This document shows positions 25,613 through 37,003 of a stretch of 64,000 nucleotides of DNA, piece after piece. A model generated the notes under the pieces. It had not been told where the DNA came from, did no database searches, and was given only the letters and a program-made list of their open reading frames with translations. Position 1 is the stretch's first letter; each line of letters opens with the position of its first letter. The translations under genes were made by a program, and so were the position numbers. The stretch is from Paralithodes platypus (Eukaryota; Arthropoda; Malacostraca; Decapoda; Lithodidae), in the NCBI GenBank assembly GCA_032716605.1, contig CM064572.1:38510915-38574914 (forward strand). The letters run 5' to 3'.

Positions 25613-27463
25613 TGTGACGCATGTCCACGTGTGAGCATCCTGTACAGAACGCCTAGTCATGCCCCACTCTCGCTAGGATCGTCAGGGCAGGAACTTTGGC
25701 TGTAGTCTATGTAGAGTTTCCTAACTTAGTTCATGTGAGCCGTTGTACTATAAGTATTATGAATATGTATTTTGTTTTCATCTGAGTCAACGAGTTCTAT
25801 TTTATATCATTAGTTATAAGTATTGTGTGTAAAACTTATTTGTAATGATGGGAAGAGAAACAGCCACAGTTGGGGGTCAGTGGGTGCGCCAGGCGGGAGG
25901 TGGGCCTAACTCACTCGCATTCCTCCCTCCCTCAGTGCTAGGGGAGCCTTTGTGTATCCCAGAGGAGAGAGAGAGAAATTACGTAATGGTTGTCAGTGGG
26001 CGGTCCTTAGTAGTTCACGTTGGGCTCACTAGAGGGCCGGGTATAAAAGGGAAGTCTAGCCATTTTTTCATCAGAACTCATTAGGCAGAGCGACTTCTCA
26101 TTTCCCTTGCTAACTATATATATTCTTCTGACTGATGGGAACTTTCTCTACTACCTTACATTCTTATCTCCTCTTTTCCCTGCCCTGTTTAACTTCCATG
26201 GTCCCGTTGGTGCAGAGCTAGTCAGCCAACGTATTATCGCTTGAGTTCTCACGAGATACTTGCCTATTAGATAGCCTATTTTGGAAGGGTTAACTTAGAA
26301 TAGGATTGATTTATGTTTGTTGCACTTGTATATGCATTTCCCTGTGTGTTATTATTATTATTCCTGTTTTCTGCTGGTCTAGGTAATGCTAGACTGGGGT
26401 AAGGCTTTTCTGCGTTACGAGTTGTTGTTTGATGCAGTGGTTAAGCGATAAACCTGCATACTCGTTTCGGTTCAGTGAAGCCTAGGTTGTCTTCGCGGCT
26501 GACTGTGTTGAGTTTATAATTTACAGTGCGTGAGGGCAAGAGCCTAACCACCCTGTATTTTATTAACAGTTTGTTTTTACTTTGTCAAGGAGCCGGGAGA
26601 AAACCAGATACAAGGGATCTGGATTTCTCAAAGTGCACTTGTTAGTTTTAACGTAATACTTTAAACAGTCGTGAGGACTTCGCTAGGCTACAAGCCGTTT
26701 TTGCTCAGTCACTGCTACCTTTTGCCCACAGTACCCCAGCTAGACTTTACTCGATTAGTAGATACAGAATAGTATTGAAGCTTTCCTTATGTATGATATT
26801 GTTTATGCACTATTGATTTCATGTGTTGCAAGCTTGGCTACTTTAGTGATTAGTGGCCCACGAGCACAATCCGAGTAGGCTATTGCCGTTGCATTTGCGG
26901 AGTACTTCTTTTTAATGTTTGCCATTTACTGTTGCATATTCTTTTAATTATTCTTATGCCAATTTAAGCCTTTAATATTATTTAATTGCCAGTGTTTTTG
27001 CTTATTGAATTACTGTTCAAAATCCGATACGTACTTCTTACGAGCATCCGAGAAGCATCTAACTTTTTTCAGAAGATTCCTTGCTCGATGCTTAAGGACT
27101 ATTAATTAACGTAACGTAATAGTGCCGATCCGAAGTAGAGGGTGGTGGACTTCTTAAGTTCATAGTCAAGGGTGGATTACTTCGGCTTCGGCCAACACTA
27201 TTCTTTGGTGTTGTTGTTTCTTACTTCATTGTTTGATTGTTGACCAGACTAGAAAATTCCTGTCTCTTTATTAGTCTGTTGTTGAACACTAGTACCGAGT
27301 TCTTGTATACCCCGTTATAGCAGATTGAACTCTGGAGGGTATTGGTGTTTTTTGTTCGGCTGGCAGTACTCAGGGGTTGGGATCGTGTGTTTCCGTTGTG
27401 GCAGCGAGCCGTATTCGAGTCCTGATTGAGAGCCCTTGTGTACCCGAGTGCCAGTTCGTAACA
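25613..27463 (+). mobile_element. Solo LTR inserted in element B RT
   Basis: Starts TGTGACGCATG and ends TTCGTAACA, with GAGG on both sides (25609-25612 and 27464-27467). It is related to element B's LTRs: it has the same termini and shared internal blocks such as GCTAGACTGGGGTAAGGCT and a GAAAACCAGATACAAGGGATCTGG-like block in shortened form. It is diverged enough to be a sister family. No internal region remains, so it is a solo LTR produced by LTR-LTR recombination. Confidence 0.9.
26042..26077 (+). promoter_or_regulatory. Predicted Pol II core promoter in solo LTR
   Basis: TATAAAAG at 26042-26049 is followed about 31 bp later by an initiator-like TCAGAAC at 26071-26077, the spacing expected of an arthropod TATA-Inr promoter. 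It lies in the middle of the LTR, where a U3-R boundary is expected. Confidence 0.55.
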
Positions 27464-28372
27464 GAGGTTTGCGGGTTTGTGGTGGATGGTAACACCTACC
27501 GTTGTAACGTCATGCCCTATGGACTCAAGAATGCACCAGCGACTTTCCAGAATCTGATGAATGACCTAGTAGCAGACATCTCTAACTGTACTGTGTATTT
27601 AGACGACGTGATAATTTATGACGATGAATTTGAAAGTCACTGTGCACACATTGAAGCCTTGTTTAACAAGCTTAGTGAAGCGGGCTTGGTGGTGAATCTG
27701 AAAAAGTGTGACTTTGTAAGGGCAACTGTGCAGTATCTAGGATTTGTGGTCGGGAAAGGCCAGGTTTGCCCTCCTCGGAATAAAATACAGGCTATCAATC
27801 AGTTCCCTAGACCGACCACCAAGCGGCAGATTATGAGGTTTTTAGGCATGATCGGGTACTATCGCCGCTTTATTCAAGGATATTCAACTGTGTTAGCACC
27901 TCTGACTGACTTATTAGCGAAGGATAAGAAGTTTCTGTGGGCGCCGGAGTGTGAAAAGGCATTTTCCCTTGTTAAACACCTTTTATGCACTCATCCAATA
28001 CTCAGGGCCCCAGACTTCGACAGTGGTGCCGTCTTGATGCAGACAGACGAAGAGGGCCTGGAACACCCAGTAAGATTTTTCTCCAAAAAGTTCAATTTGG
28101 CCCAGAAGAATTACTCGGTGGTGGAGAAAGAATTACTGGCGATAGTGCTGGTGCTCAGGCACTTCGAGGTGTATGTTTCGGCCTATGGACCAGTCGTGGT
28201 AGTGTATACTGATCACCACCCTCTTAAATTTCTCAATCAGTTTCACAATCGGAATATGAGACTGACACGGTGGTCGTTGATGTTACAGGAGTACAATTTA
28301 GACATTCGCCATATTGCCGGTAGTGATAACGTGATTGCTGATTGTTTATCGAGGGTGGAGGATCCGAGTTAG
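27464..28372 (+). pseudogene. Element B RT C-part and RNase H
   Basis: This is the distal Pol segment downstream of the solo LTR. RT motifs are MPYGLKNAPATFQ (about 27510-27550) and the catalytic YLDDVIIY (about 27596-27620), followed by the thumb and connection region (FLGMIGYYRRFI). RNase H keeps NYSVVEKELLAIV (about 28110-28150) and VYTDHHPLKFL (about 28204-28235). The usual TDAS-D segment expected before GAVLMQ is missing. Here the text goes straight from APDFDS to GAVLMQ, so the first catalytic Asp of RNase H appears deleted. The frame ends at TAG (28370-28372) with a short tail, and no integrase follows, which supports the permuted order. Confidence 0.85.
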
Positions 28373-28733
28373 GCTACCACAGGTGTGCTGGTTTGTGTGG
28401 AGTAAAATTGGCTTGCCCCTTTAAGTGCAGCCGCCATAAACATATTAAAAATGAAAATTCTATAAAAACTCTTTCTTTAATAGTCAAAACAAATTTGAGT
28501 ATGTTACAGCTGAAGTTCTGAGTCGAATCTGTACTTCTCTCAAAAGGCTGGGCTAGTAGAAGCTCGCTCTAGGAGCATAGCAGTATGAATTAAGCTATTG
28601 TGTTGGGAGGGGTTGTAATTATAACTGAGCTTTGCCTTCTTTGTTGCGAAGTGGTTAGGGGTGGCGAGTCTTATCGGGGTTCTGCTTGTCAGATATGGAG
28701 CTCATGGTTGAGCGTCTAATATCTTGGGTCGGG
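28373..28733 (+). other. Element B 3' untranslated stretch
   Basis: Non-coding sequence between the Pol stop and the 3' LTR. The bases before the LTR (TTGGGTCGGG) are only weakly purine-rich, so the polypurine tract is not clear. Confidence 0.6.
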
Positions 28734-30510
28734 TGTGACGCCTGCAGCTTAGCAGAACGCCACGTGGGCTCAGCCGCTCGCTAGGCCACTCGCTAACACT
28801 CGCCAGGGCAATGAATTTGGCTACAGTCTATCTACAATGTTGTACTTTCTTTCTTGTGAATCGTCATGTCACAGGCAGTACAGAAGTGGTCTTTATTTTC
28901 GCCTGTGACAATGCATTATATTTTATATCATCAGTTATAAGTTTAATGTATAAGACTGAATGATACAGCTAGAGAGTGTGAGTAAGTAAGTGCAGGAGGC
29001 AGAGGGTAGAACGCGTAGTGTTACACGTTGTCTCGGTGACGTCATGCCACGGCCGGGCCCTCTGAGTGGCTGGCCGCCTTACCACCCTCCTGCCGCGTCA
29101 GAAAGTGGTCCCCCCGCACACCCTGCTGCCTTTGTGCCTTCCTTGCTCAGAGCTTGCCTGACCAGCATACCCTTCACACCTCCCTTGCCACCTGTCCCCG
29201 ACTTCTACCTATAGAACACTTTCGCTCTCTCTCAACTTCTTACCTCTCATTCTTCCAATCTATTTAACATCATAACTCCCCTTTGGTTCTGCACGATTTC
29301 ATACATCGGCCATCGTATTATATGCTGAAGCTCTCAGATATTCCATGTTTAGTTAGACATTTTGGATCGGTTAACATTTTGTCTGTAGAGGTTCGACACA
29401 CTCACGGTGTCTCCCTACCTATTTCTTGGTTGTCTGCTGGGCTATTTAATGCTAGACTGGGGTAAGGCTACTGATGTTGTGATTTCCGATGTGTACCAGG
29501 TTTTGTTGAACTTGTACAATCGCAACGGATACGTGGGAAGCCTAGGTTGTCTTTCTGACTGTGTACCTTGTGAGTTTAGCACTGTGTTGCGAGTGAGGGC
29601 TTTTGCCTCTGCCACCCAACTCTGTGCTAACTCGTTTTGCTTTGACTTTGAGAGGGTCGCCAGGAGGGAACCAGATACTAGCGATCTGGATCTCTCAAGA
29701 TAGCACCCCGTCATTTAACGTAATTTGGCCGTACAGTCTTAACGACCTCGCTAGGCTACGAGCCGCTTGCTCAGCCATTGTTTCCTAGCCTACGACATCC
29801 CAGCTAGACTTTATTCGCCTAGCAGACACCCAATTAGGATTATAAACTCTTATGTTATGTATGCAGCATTTTTATTCACGTTGATTGTAAGCCTTGGTTG
29901 TTGTTGAGTTGCACAACCCGAGCAGGCTTTTGCGTTGCCTGAGGAAGTACTTCTTTTGTTGTTGGAGATAATACTATTGCGTATTTATCGTTTTTCCCAT
30001 ACCAGTTAACACTGTATATCCCTACACTTGTCATATCTTGTTCCTGCTTTATATAACAGTTCAAAATCCGATTCGATCATCTTAAGCAGCATCAGACTTT
30101 CTTCAGAAGATTCCTGTTCGATGCTTTAGGACTTTCATTCACTTTCTTTAATATAGGAGTGACAGTTTATTATTGTTTAGAGAAACTTTAATTATACCTT
30201 CTTCTTGTTTGCATTAAATCATTTCAGTGATTTAATTAAGCTCTCTATCTTTTTCTTTGTATACATTATTAACGTAATTGTATGTTGTTGTGATCAGGCT
30301 GTATCAGAGATCATCAGCCTGTAGTAGTAGTGCATTTATACCGAGTTATAGGATACCCTGCTATCGCAGATTTAACTCTGGAGGATATAGGTGTTTTTAT
30401 GCGCCGGCATTATAAGTTCGAGGGTTGGATCTAGTGTTACCGTTGTGGCTGTGTGCCTTTCTAGTCCAATGATTAAGAGCCCTTGTTTTATACGAGTCCC
30501 AGTCGTAACA
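28734..30510 (+). repeat. Element B 3' LTR
   Basis: A 1777-bp LTR beginning TGTGACGCCTGCAGC and ending AGTCGTAACA. It is the intact counterpart of the 5' LTR and lacks the MITE. Confidence 0.9.
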
Positions 30511-30841
30511 TTACATACGATCGTTTGAAGTGAATAAAAGATTCCCATCATAAATTACCTAATTTGAGTCTTCTTGAGAATTAATTGTGCAAATATTTAA
30601 TTACTATTCCGCCACCAATTTCATATTATCATTGAAACTGAGTGTATAGTTGCACTAACTCAAAACAAAATGTCCACCCCCGCAGTACAAATATATGACC
30701 TGACTTCCCCCTAGCTAATGAGAAGGTCACCTTAGTAAATGCGACTACCTAGCCGGCTCGCCACTACCTGTCGTACTAACCACAGTCTACAGATATACAC
30801 AGTCTACAGATATAAGGTCGGTCCACCAGGCGACCCTTTGA

Positions 30842-31184
30842 CGTCACAGGTCCCACACGCGCTCTTTCCTTCTCCTTCTATCTTTCTCTCTCGCTTTCAG
30901 TTCATTCTCTCTCTCTCCCAAAACTGATTAATGACCCCTCTGTGTGTGTAAGATAGTGTGTGTGTGTGTTTATAAATGTGAAGCCTAGGCGCATTTGTGT
31001 TTGAATATTTTATATATATATATATATGGTTGTTTGCATGTGTTTAACTTCTTATTTCCATCACATATTATCTCTAAAAAAGTTTCTATCTATTCAACTA
31101 ATATATATATATATAATTTTTTTCTTCAATCTTGCACATTGTAGGCAAATGTGCAATTCAATTGTGCATTATTAAAGCAGTTAA
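30842..31184. other. Element C left subterminal, non-coding
   Basis: CT-rich, GT-rich and short TA runs (for example 30957-30968, 31010-31026 and 31100-31116). No gene was seen. Confidence 0.5.
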
Positions 31185-31406
31185 AAAGGATGAGTAAACA
31201 AGGGTAGTAATAAAAGTATAATAACATTTAAGAGTGTAAATGAGAGGTTAAATGGAACAATTTTAGCGTCAGGCGAAAGCGATAAGGATATTCAGTCTCA
31301 TGCTAAAAATGATGACTATATTGCTAATGATAGTAGTGATGGTGCAACGGAAGATGGAAATGTCGTTAGAAATAAAGGTAAATTAGGTATAAAGAAAAAA
31401 AGTAAA

Positions 31407-33430
31407 TTGAGAGTATATTACACAAACTGTAGGAGTCTATGTAACAAAATGAACGTACTTAGAGCCCTTGTTAGCAAAGAAAATATAGACATAATAGCGC
31501 TAACTGAAACGTGGATTAATACAGAAACCAGGCATTTTTTAGCAGAATTTGATATACCAGATATAGTTTGTTTAAATATGACCGAACAAGTAAGAGGGGT
31601 GGCGGTATAGCAGTGTTTGTCAGTACATTAAAAAGCTGTATTAAATCAGGTATTAGACTAAATAACGATAATGAAAGTGTTTGGGTAGAGGTTAACGAAG
31701 GTAGTGAGACCATAGTTATTGGAGTTATGTATAGACTGCCAAATATGAGTAGAAATGACGGAACGTCATTATGGGAGGAAATTAAAATGGCATCAAGGTT
31801 TAGCAATGTGTGCATTATGGGGGATTTTAATTTTCCGAATATAGATTGGCAGCATCAAATAGGAGACTCTGATTCTGAGGAGTTTATAGAGGTAGTACAA
31901 GATAGTTTTTTATTTCAATTCATAGATACGCCGACTAGAGCTAATAATATTCTCGATTTAGTTTTCAGTAACAATGAACATATGGTAAATAATGTAGAGA
32001 TAGGGGACCACCTAGGAAATAGTGACCACAATTCTGTGTATTTTAATATACAATGGAAAGGTAATACCAGAGAGAATACAACATTAATACCTGACTTCAG
32101 AAAAGCCAATTATGGTGGGTTAAGAAGAGCCCTATTAGCGGACCCTATGGTCAAAAAATTAAGTCGATCCAGGTGTCCAAATGAGTGTACCCCTTCTCAG
32201 GCACCTGTCATCTTAAGTCAGGAAGAGACATCAACCTTGGTAGATACATACAATAATTTTATCGAGTCAGTATTCAATGCACAAAATAAATATATCCCCA
32301 AAAGAAAATTTAGATCAACACAGAACCAACCCAAATGGATGAATAATAGACTATTAGATCTTCTAGGACAAAAGAGAGGAATATATAGAAAAATTAGGAA
32401 AGGCGAAATTCACCTACTTGCTTACTATCAGAATCTATCAAGACAGGTAAAAAAGGATATTAGGAAAGAAAAAAGAAATTTTGAAATTAAGGTTGCCAAT
32501 GACTCAAAAAATAATCCTAAAGGTTTTTACCAACTATATAAATCCAAGGTTAGAGATGTAATTGGTCCCCTTAAAACTTCGATAGGAGAAATGACAGAAA
32601 ATTATTTAGAAATGTGCAGTACATTAAATAGTCAATTTCTTTCCGTTTTCACTAATGAAAATTTGGCACAGTTTCCAGAAGCCCGTAAGGTATATAGCGA
32701 TAGTATAGAAAATAGGTTAAGTACGGTTACTATAAGTAGAAATGATGTGCTTAAGGAAATTGACAGACTGAAACCTCATAAATCGCCTGGTCCTGATGAG
32801 GTATATGCTAGAGTATTAAAAGAATGTAGGGATGAGTTAAGTTACCCATTAACATTTCTATTTAACAAGTCATTAGAGACAGGTATAGTTCCAGAAGCTT
32901 GGAAGCTTGCAAACGTAGTTCCGATCTTCAAAAAAGGTGACAAATCAATAGCATCCAATTACCGTCCCATTAGTTATACATCAATCATAGGAAAGCTACT
33001 AGAGTCAATTATTGCTAGTAAAATTAGAAACCACTTAGATACATTTAATTTAATAAATTCTTCTCAGCATGGATTCACTCAGGGACGTTCTTGCCTTACT
33101 AATTTGCTTAGTTTTTTCTCAGAGGTATATGAAGCCGTAGATAATGACAAGTCATATGATATAATATATTTAGATTTCAGTAAAGCTTTCGACAGAGTCC
33201 CCCATGAGAGATTGATGAGAAAGCTTGAGGCGCATGGAATAGGTGGGGCGTTGTTAGGATGGATTAGGTCATGGCTAATTGGTAAGAAGCAGAGAGTCAG
33301 CATAAATGGTACGAAGTCAGAATGGGGAGCAGTCAAAAGTAGTGTCCCCCAGGGATCTGTATTAGGTCCTCTGTTGTTTGTTATATACATAAATGACCTT
33401 GAATTAGGTATAACTACTGTAGTAGTTTAA
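31407..33430 (+). pseudogene. CR1-like ORF2: endonuclease and RT (copy 1)
   Basis: An APE-type endonuclease begins VYYTNCRSLCNK (about 31412), with LTETW (about 31500). A frame change near 31570-31600 leads into GGGIAVFV. GDFNFPNIDW (about 31820-31850) and SDHNSVYF (about 32022-32045) are the remaining catalytic motifs. The RT follows: SPGPDEVYARVLKE, NYRPIS, YLDFSKAFDRVPHE and VPQGSVLGPLLF (about 33340-33380). The frame ends at a TAA at 33428-33430, just before the catalytic box, because of extra bases relative to the other copy. Such proteins nick DNA and prime reverse transcription at the target. Confidence 0.88.
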
Positions 33431-33976
33431 GTAAATTTGCAGACGATACCAAAATGGGGAGAACAATTGATTCAGATAGAGATATAGAGTGCCTCCAAAG
33501 GGATCTAGATACCTTACACGAATGGTCAGTAAATTGGCAGATGAAGTTTAACATTGACAAATGCAAGGTATTAAAGATAGGGAAGATGCATACAAATGTT
33601 AAATATAAACTAGCTAATATGGAATTAGAAAACTCGAATTGTGAGAAAGATCTAGCTGTGTTTGTTAGCAATGATTTGAAGCCTAGAAACAGTGGATATA
33701 TAAGCGTTCGAAACAAGGCAAACAGGATTCTCGGGTTCATCTCTAGGAGTGTGAGTAATAGAACTGCTGATGTTATCTTAAAACTTTACTTGTCATTAAT
33801 GAGACCCCATATGGATTATGCTGTTCAATTTTGGTGTCCTTATTACAGAATGGACATAGATTCATTGGAGAGAGTACAACGTAGAATGACAAAAATGATC
33901 CATAATATTAGAAATCTTCCGTATAAAGAAAGGTTGAAGAAATTAGGCTTACATTCGTTAGAGAGACGCAGAGTTA
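33431..33976 (+). pseudogene. CR1-like ORF2 RT C-terminus, part 1
   Basis: A frame-shifted continuation. It has FADDTKMG at about 33436-33460, the RT catalytic box, here intact. Then come CLQRDLDTLHEWS, RPHMDYAVQFWCPYY and LERVQRRMTKM, a typical LINE thumb and C-terminus. It is cut at 33976 by the inserted DNA element and resumes at 35665. Confidence 0.85.
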
Positions 33977-34390
33977 AGCTCGGTTCACACATACCCGTCC
34001 TGAGCTCCCGTCCTTCCCCGACCACCAAAAACTGTTGGATGGCATCAAACGGATGACCTTGTGTCCCGAGTGGGCCTGAGTGGCCACGTGTGGCCCTGAT
34101 GCCCGACCTCAACACGTCACCGCCCCGGAAGACGGCGCATGCACGGCTAGTGGACGGAGATCTCAACACGTGACCGCCCCGGCAGATGGATCATGGGCGG
34201 CGACTTGGTGCCACGACCAGTCCCTTTGGAAGGCGACCTAATAAGTCTGAATACGACCTGTCTGAGACGCACTGTGACGGCACTGCGACGACAATGCGAC
34301 CACAATATGATGGACGCAGTGTCGTCGGCGATGGCCCCCATCATGCATATATATTGGGGCGTGGCACAGAGACACCTCAGTCTCAACCAG

Positions 34391-35086
34391 CCCGCTGAGT
34401 GCCAGCCAATTTTGACGGTGTGCTTCTGCCAGTGCCAGAGTTTTTTTGTGTGTTTTTTTTTTGGCTAAATCTATCAAGTTGGGAGAGAAAGGAAGGATAA
34501 TGGTAAAAAAAACACTCCCCTTGTCCATTTTCGCCAGAAATCATGTCCCCGATGGGATGGTCCGATGGTCCCGAAAGTAGCTGAAAAGACACTATAGACT
34601 ATAGAGACTTTTATGGTATCGGAATGTATGGGTAGGAGGGTCGTGGGAGGGTGGTTTAGGGGATGGTGGGGGAAGGTAGAAGCGTAATGGACTCATTTTA
34701 CAAATATGAAGCCGATTGGTGAGGAAGTTTCGCCACCACGGATTTTCCTTTTTTTCCTTATCTTCGTACGGATACGCTGGAAGTGGGTGGTGGGAGGCGG
34801 TTGGGGGTGTGGTGGGGGGGAAGGCAGAAGGGTAAGGGACTTGTCACACAAATATGGAACCGATTGGTGCTGTCGTTTCGCCGCCACAGATTTTCCTTTT
34901 GTTTTCCTTCTGACGGGACCGACAGTCAGCGAGTGGGTGGGAGCAGGGATTTGGGATTTTTGTGGTGGGTAGCCAAAAAGGGTAAGGTACATGTGGTAAA
35001 TATATGAAAGCCATAGGTGTAGTCGTTTTGCTGCTACGATTTTTTTTCGGCGAGGACGTATATATACGTCCCTGGCACTCAGCGGG
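34391..35086. mobile_element. Inverted-end TTAA-type element inside the above
   Basis: The left end CCCGCTGAGTGCCAG pairs with the right end CTGGCACTCAGCGGG, followed by TTAA at 35087-35090. The left flank is CCAG rather than TTAA, so the left duplication is lost or the boundary is shifted. The interior is mostly a GC-rich tandem repeat. Confidence 0.5.
34560..35050. repeat. Diverged tandem repeat of about 150 bp
   Basis: About three units, each with AAATATGRARCCGATTGGTG-like, TTTCGCCRCCACRGATTTTCC and G-rich AGAAGGGTAAGG blocks (about 34700, 34850 and 35000). Confidence 0.6.
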
Positions 35087-35090
35087 TTAA

Positions 35091-35205
35091 AATTGAAATT
35101 TTTCTACCAACAAATGTACAAATTAACAATTAAACCTACGAAGATGCAAGCCAACTGCATGCTACTATACAGTATTAATAAGGGCAGATTTCCACTTGAG
35201 GGATT
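35091..35205. repeat. R1-like fragments
   Basis: A TTTTTCTACCAACAAATGTACAAAT-like block (35098-35121) and AGATTTCCACTTGAGGGATT (about 35187-35206) match R1 modules, but not in the usual spacing. Confidence 0.45.
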
Positions 35206-35667
35206 TTTAATTTGACGGCGGCTTGGGAACTGAGATAGGACCACACGCGGCTGGCTCTTTTATGGACGCTTGGTGGGCAGGGATTAGCGAGGACGCGCGG
35301 GGTGATCACGTGAGGCGACGTTGGCACGTCGCAGTCTCAACTTTCAAATATTTTGGTCGGGGCATAGACTACGTCTGGTAGCGTCTAGGCGGCGCATGGA
35401 CGCTTATACATGGCGCCTATGCGCTGACCAGTCACGTGGGTGACCCGCCCTTGAACCGATTTTGGCGGTTGGTCCGTCCTGATCTGTTTATTTTAGGTAT
35501 GTCAATAATGTTCGGCTCCCTTGCCGCCGCGGCCCGTGTTGTGGCGTCACTGTACGTTCATGAACAGACCATACCCGTTTATGTCGGAGTCCTTGCACGA
35601 TTGCATACGTTTTCAGTGGTCGGGGAAGGACGGGAGCTCAGGACGGGTATGTGTGAACCGAGCTTTA

Positions 35668-35939
35668 GAGGGGACATGATAGAGGTATTCAAGTGGGTTA
35701 GTGGGATTAATAATGGGGACATGAAAAATGTACTAAAGCTCAGTGATAGCGAAAGAACTCGTACAAATGGTTTCAAATTAGATAAATTTCGTTTCAAGAA
35801 AGATATAGGCAAATATTGGTTTGGTAACAGAGTTGTAGATAGGTGGAATAGGCTACCAAGTGCTATAGTGGGATCAAGAACGATAGGGAGCTTTAAGATA
35901 CAATTAGATAGGCATATGGACGAGATGGGTTGGGTGTGA
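35668..35939 (+). pseudogene. CR1-like ORF2 C-terminus, part 2
   Basis: This resumes the LINE coding sequence after the Harbinger-like element. It reads GDMIEVFKWVSGINNGDM, then KYWFGNRVVDRWNRLPS, and ends DEMGWV with TGA at 35937-35939. It matches the terminal 90 residues of the copy ending at 59423. Confidence 0.85.
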
Positions 35940-36142
35940 AGGTGATCTGTCAGGTGTGGCCCAGGTGTGGGGATCTGCAGATCCCCGTTTTTCTGACCTC
36001 TGACCGTTTCGGTGAGGTACCGGTAAGTCCTAATGGTGTTTTAAGCTGGGCTTATAATTAGGGTTGGGTGTGACAGGATCTGCCTTGTGTAGGCCAATCG
36101 GCTTTCTGCAGACTTCCATTTTCGTATGTTCTTATGTTCTTA

Positions 36143-36526
36143 TTTGGATATAAACAGTACCGGTATATTATTTAAGTTAACAAGAGAAGTATATGGGGAC
36201 AATAATAATGTCTCTTACAATAATTCAGAGAGGATTGTGAATTTATACTGTATTAGCAACGCAATAACTGTTTTACTTAACTACTTTTAACATTTTGTTA
36301 CATTGCTTTCGTGCTGAATATATATTTCTATTCAATATAATGATGTATGTGTATGTAAAAAAAAAAAAGGACATGCATGGGTAAATGTGCGTGTGTATAG
36401 ACTCGTCTGTGTCCGTGTTTGTATTATTATGTACATGTGTGTCTTCTTGTGTGTAAGTATGGTTTGTTAGTATGCTTAAGCATGTATGTACATGTAAATG
36501 TAAGGTACTTTACCTGCTACACCTTT
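36143..36526. other. Non-coding gap in element C
   Basis: A/T-rich, with short poly(A) and GT-rich runs. Nothing was recognised. Confidence 0.5.
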
Positions 36527-36950
36527 CCACACTCTTATTCACTCACTCACAAACACTCATTCACTCTCATATACATGCACACTCACTCGCTCACATTCAT
36601 TCATTCACTCACACACACGCAATCATTTACACTCATTAATTCACTCACATATACTCATTCACTCACACATATACGCACTCGTTCACTCATTCACAGATAC
36701 TCAATCACTCACTTTCTCAAACTCATGCACTTACTCAGTCATTCACTCACAGACACTCATACGCACACACGCGCACTCATACACATACAGCAACACTTAC
36801 ACACTCATTAACTCACACCCATAAACACACACACACCAGGAAGCACAATCACTCGCCCACACATACACACAAACATATGCACACTCTTCCACAAATTCAA
36901 ATACACAGATTAAAACAAACACAAACACACAAACTTGCACATACAAAACA
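36527..36950. repeat. CACTCA-rich low-complexity tract
   Basis: Degenerate CACTCATT, CACACA and CACTCACA runs. The apparent open frame here is a product of the low complexity. Confidence 0.8.
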
Positions 36951-37003
36951 TGTTTACTAAATAGGAATAATAAGAAATCGTAACACTAAAACACATTCAC
37001 TTG

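Larger units (their letters stand above)
19199..30510 (+). mobile_element. Element B: Gypsy LTR element, IN before RT
   Basis: A complete LTR retrotransposon begins TGTGACGCC and ends CGTAACA. It is flanked by TTAC at 19195-19198 and 30511-30514. The LTRs are 19199-21271 and 28734-30510. The internal order is Gag, protease, integrase, reverse transcriptase, RNase H. That is the Ty1/copia order, but the proteins are Gypsy-type. This arrangement defines the Gmr1-like group of Ty3/Gypsy elements. It carries a MITE in the 5' LTR, a 7-bp duplication in integrase, a TGA in RT and a solo LTR in RT, so it is dead as read. Confidence 0.85.
33977..35664. mobile_element. Harbinger-like non-autonomous element, 1688 bp
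   Basis: Both ends carry the same inverted repeat of about 50 bp, beginning AGCTCGGTTCACACATACCC. It is flanked by TTA at 33974-33976 and 35665-35667. The sister LINE copy (59140-59160) reads through the site with a single TTA. A 3-bp TWA duplication is characteristic of PIF/Harbinger. No transposase frame is visible inside, so it is probably non-autonomous. The superfamily call rests on the target duplication alone. Confidence 0.75.
31185..36142 (+). mobile_element. CR1-like LINE, copy 1, 5'-truncated
   Basis: Closely related by eye to the full-length copy at 55341-59637. It begins near the ORF2 start and lacks ORF1. It ends in the same tandem ATGTTCTT repeats (about 36126-36142), typical of CR1-type 3' ends. 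It is interrupted by a Harbinger-like element at 33977-35664. No clear target duplication was found. Confidence 0.8.

Noticed and set aside
31516..31815. Minus-strand frames over the CR1-like endonuclease and RT
   Set aside because: They are shadows of the plus-strand LINE coding sequence.
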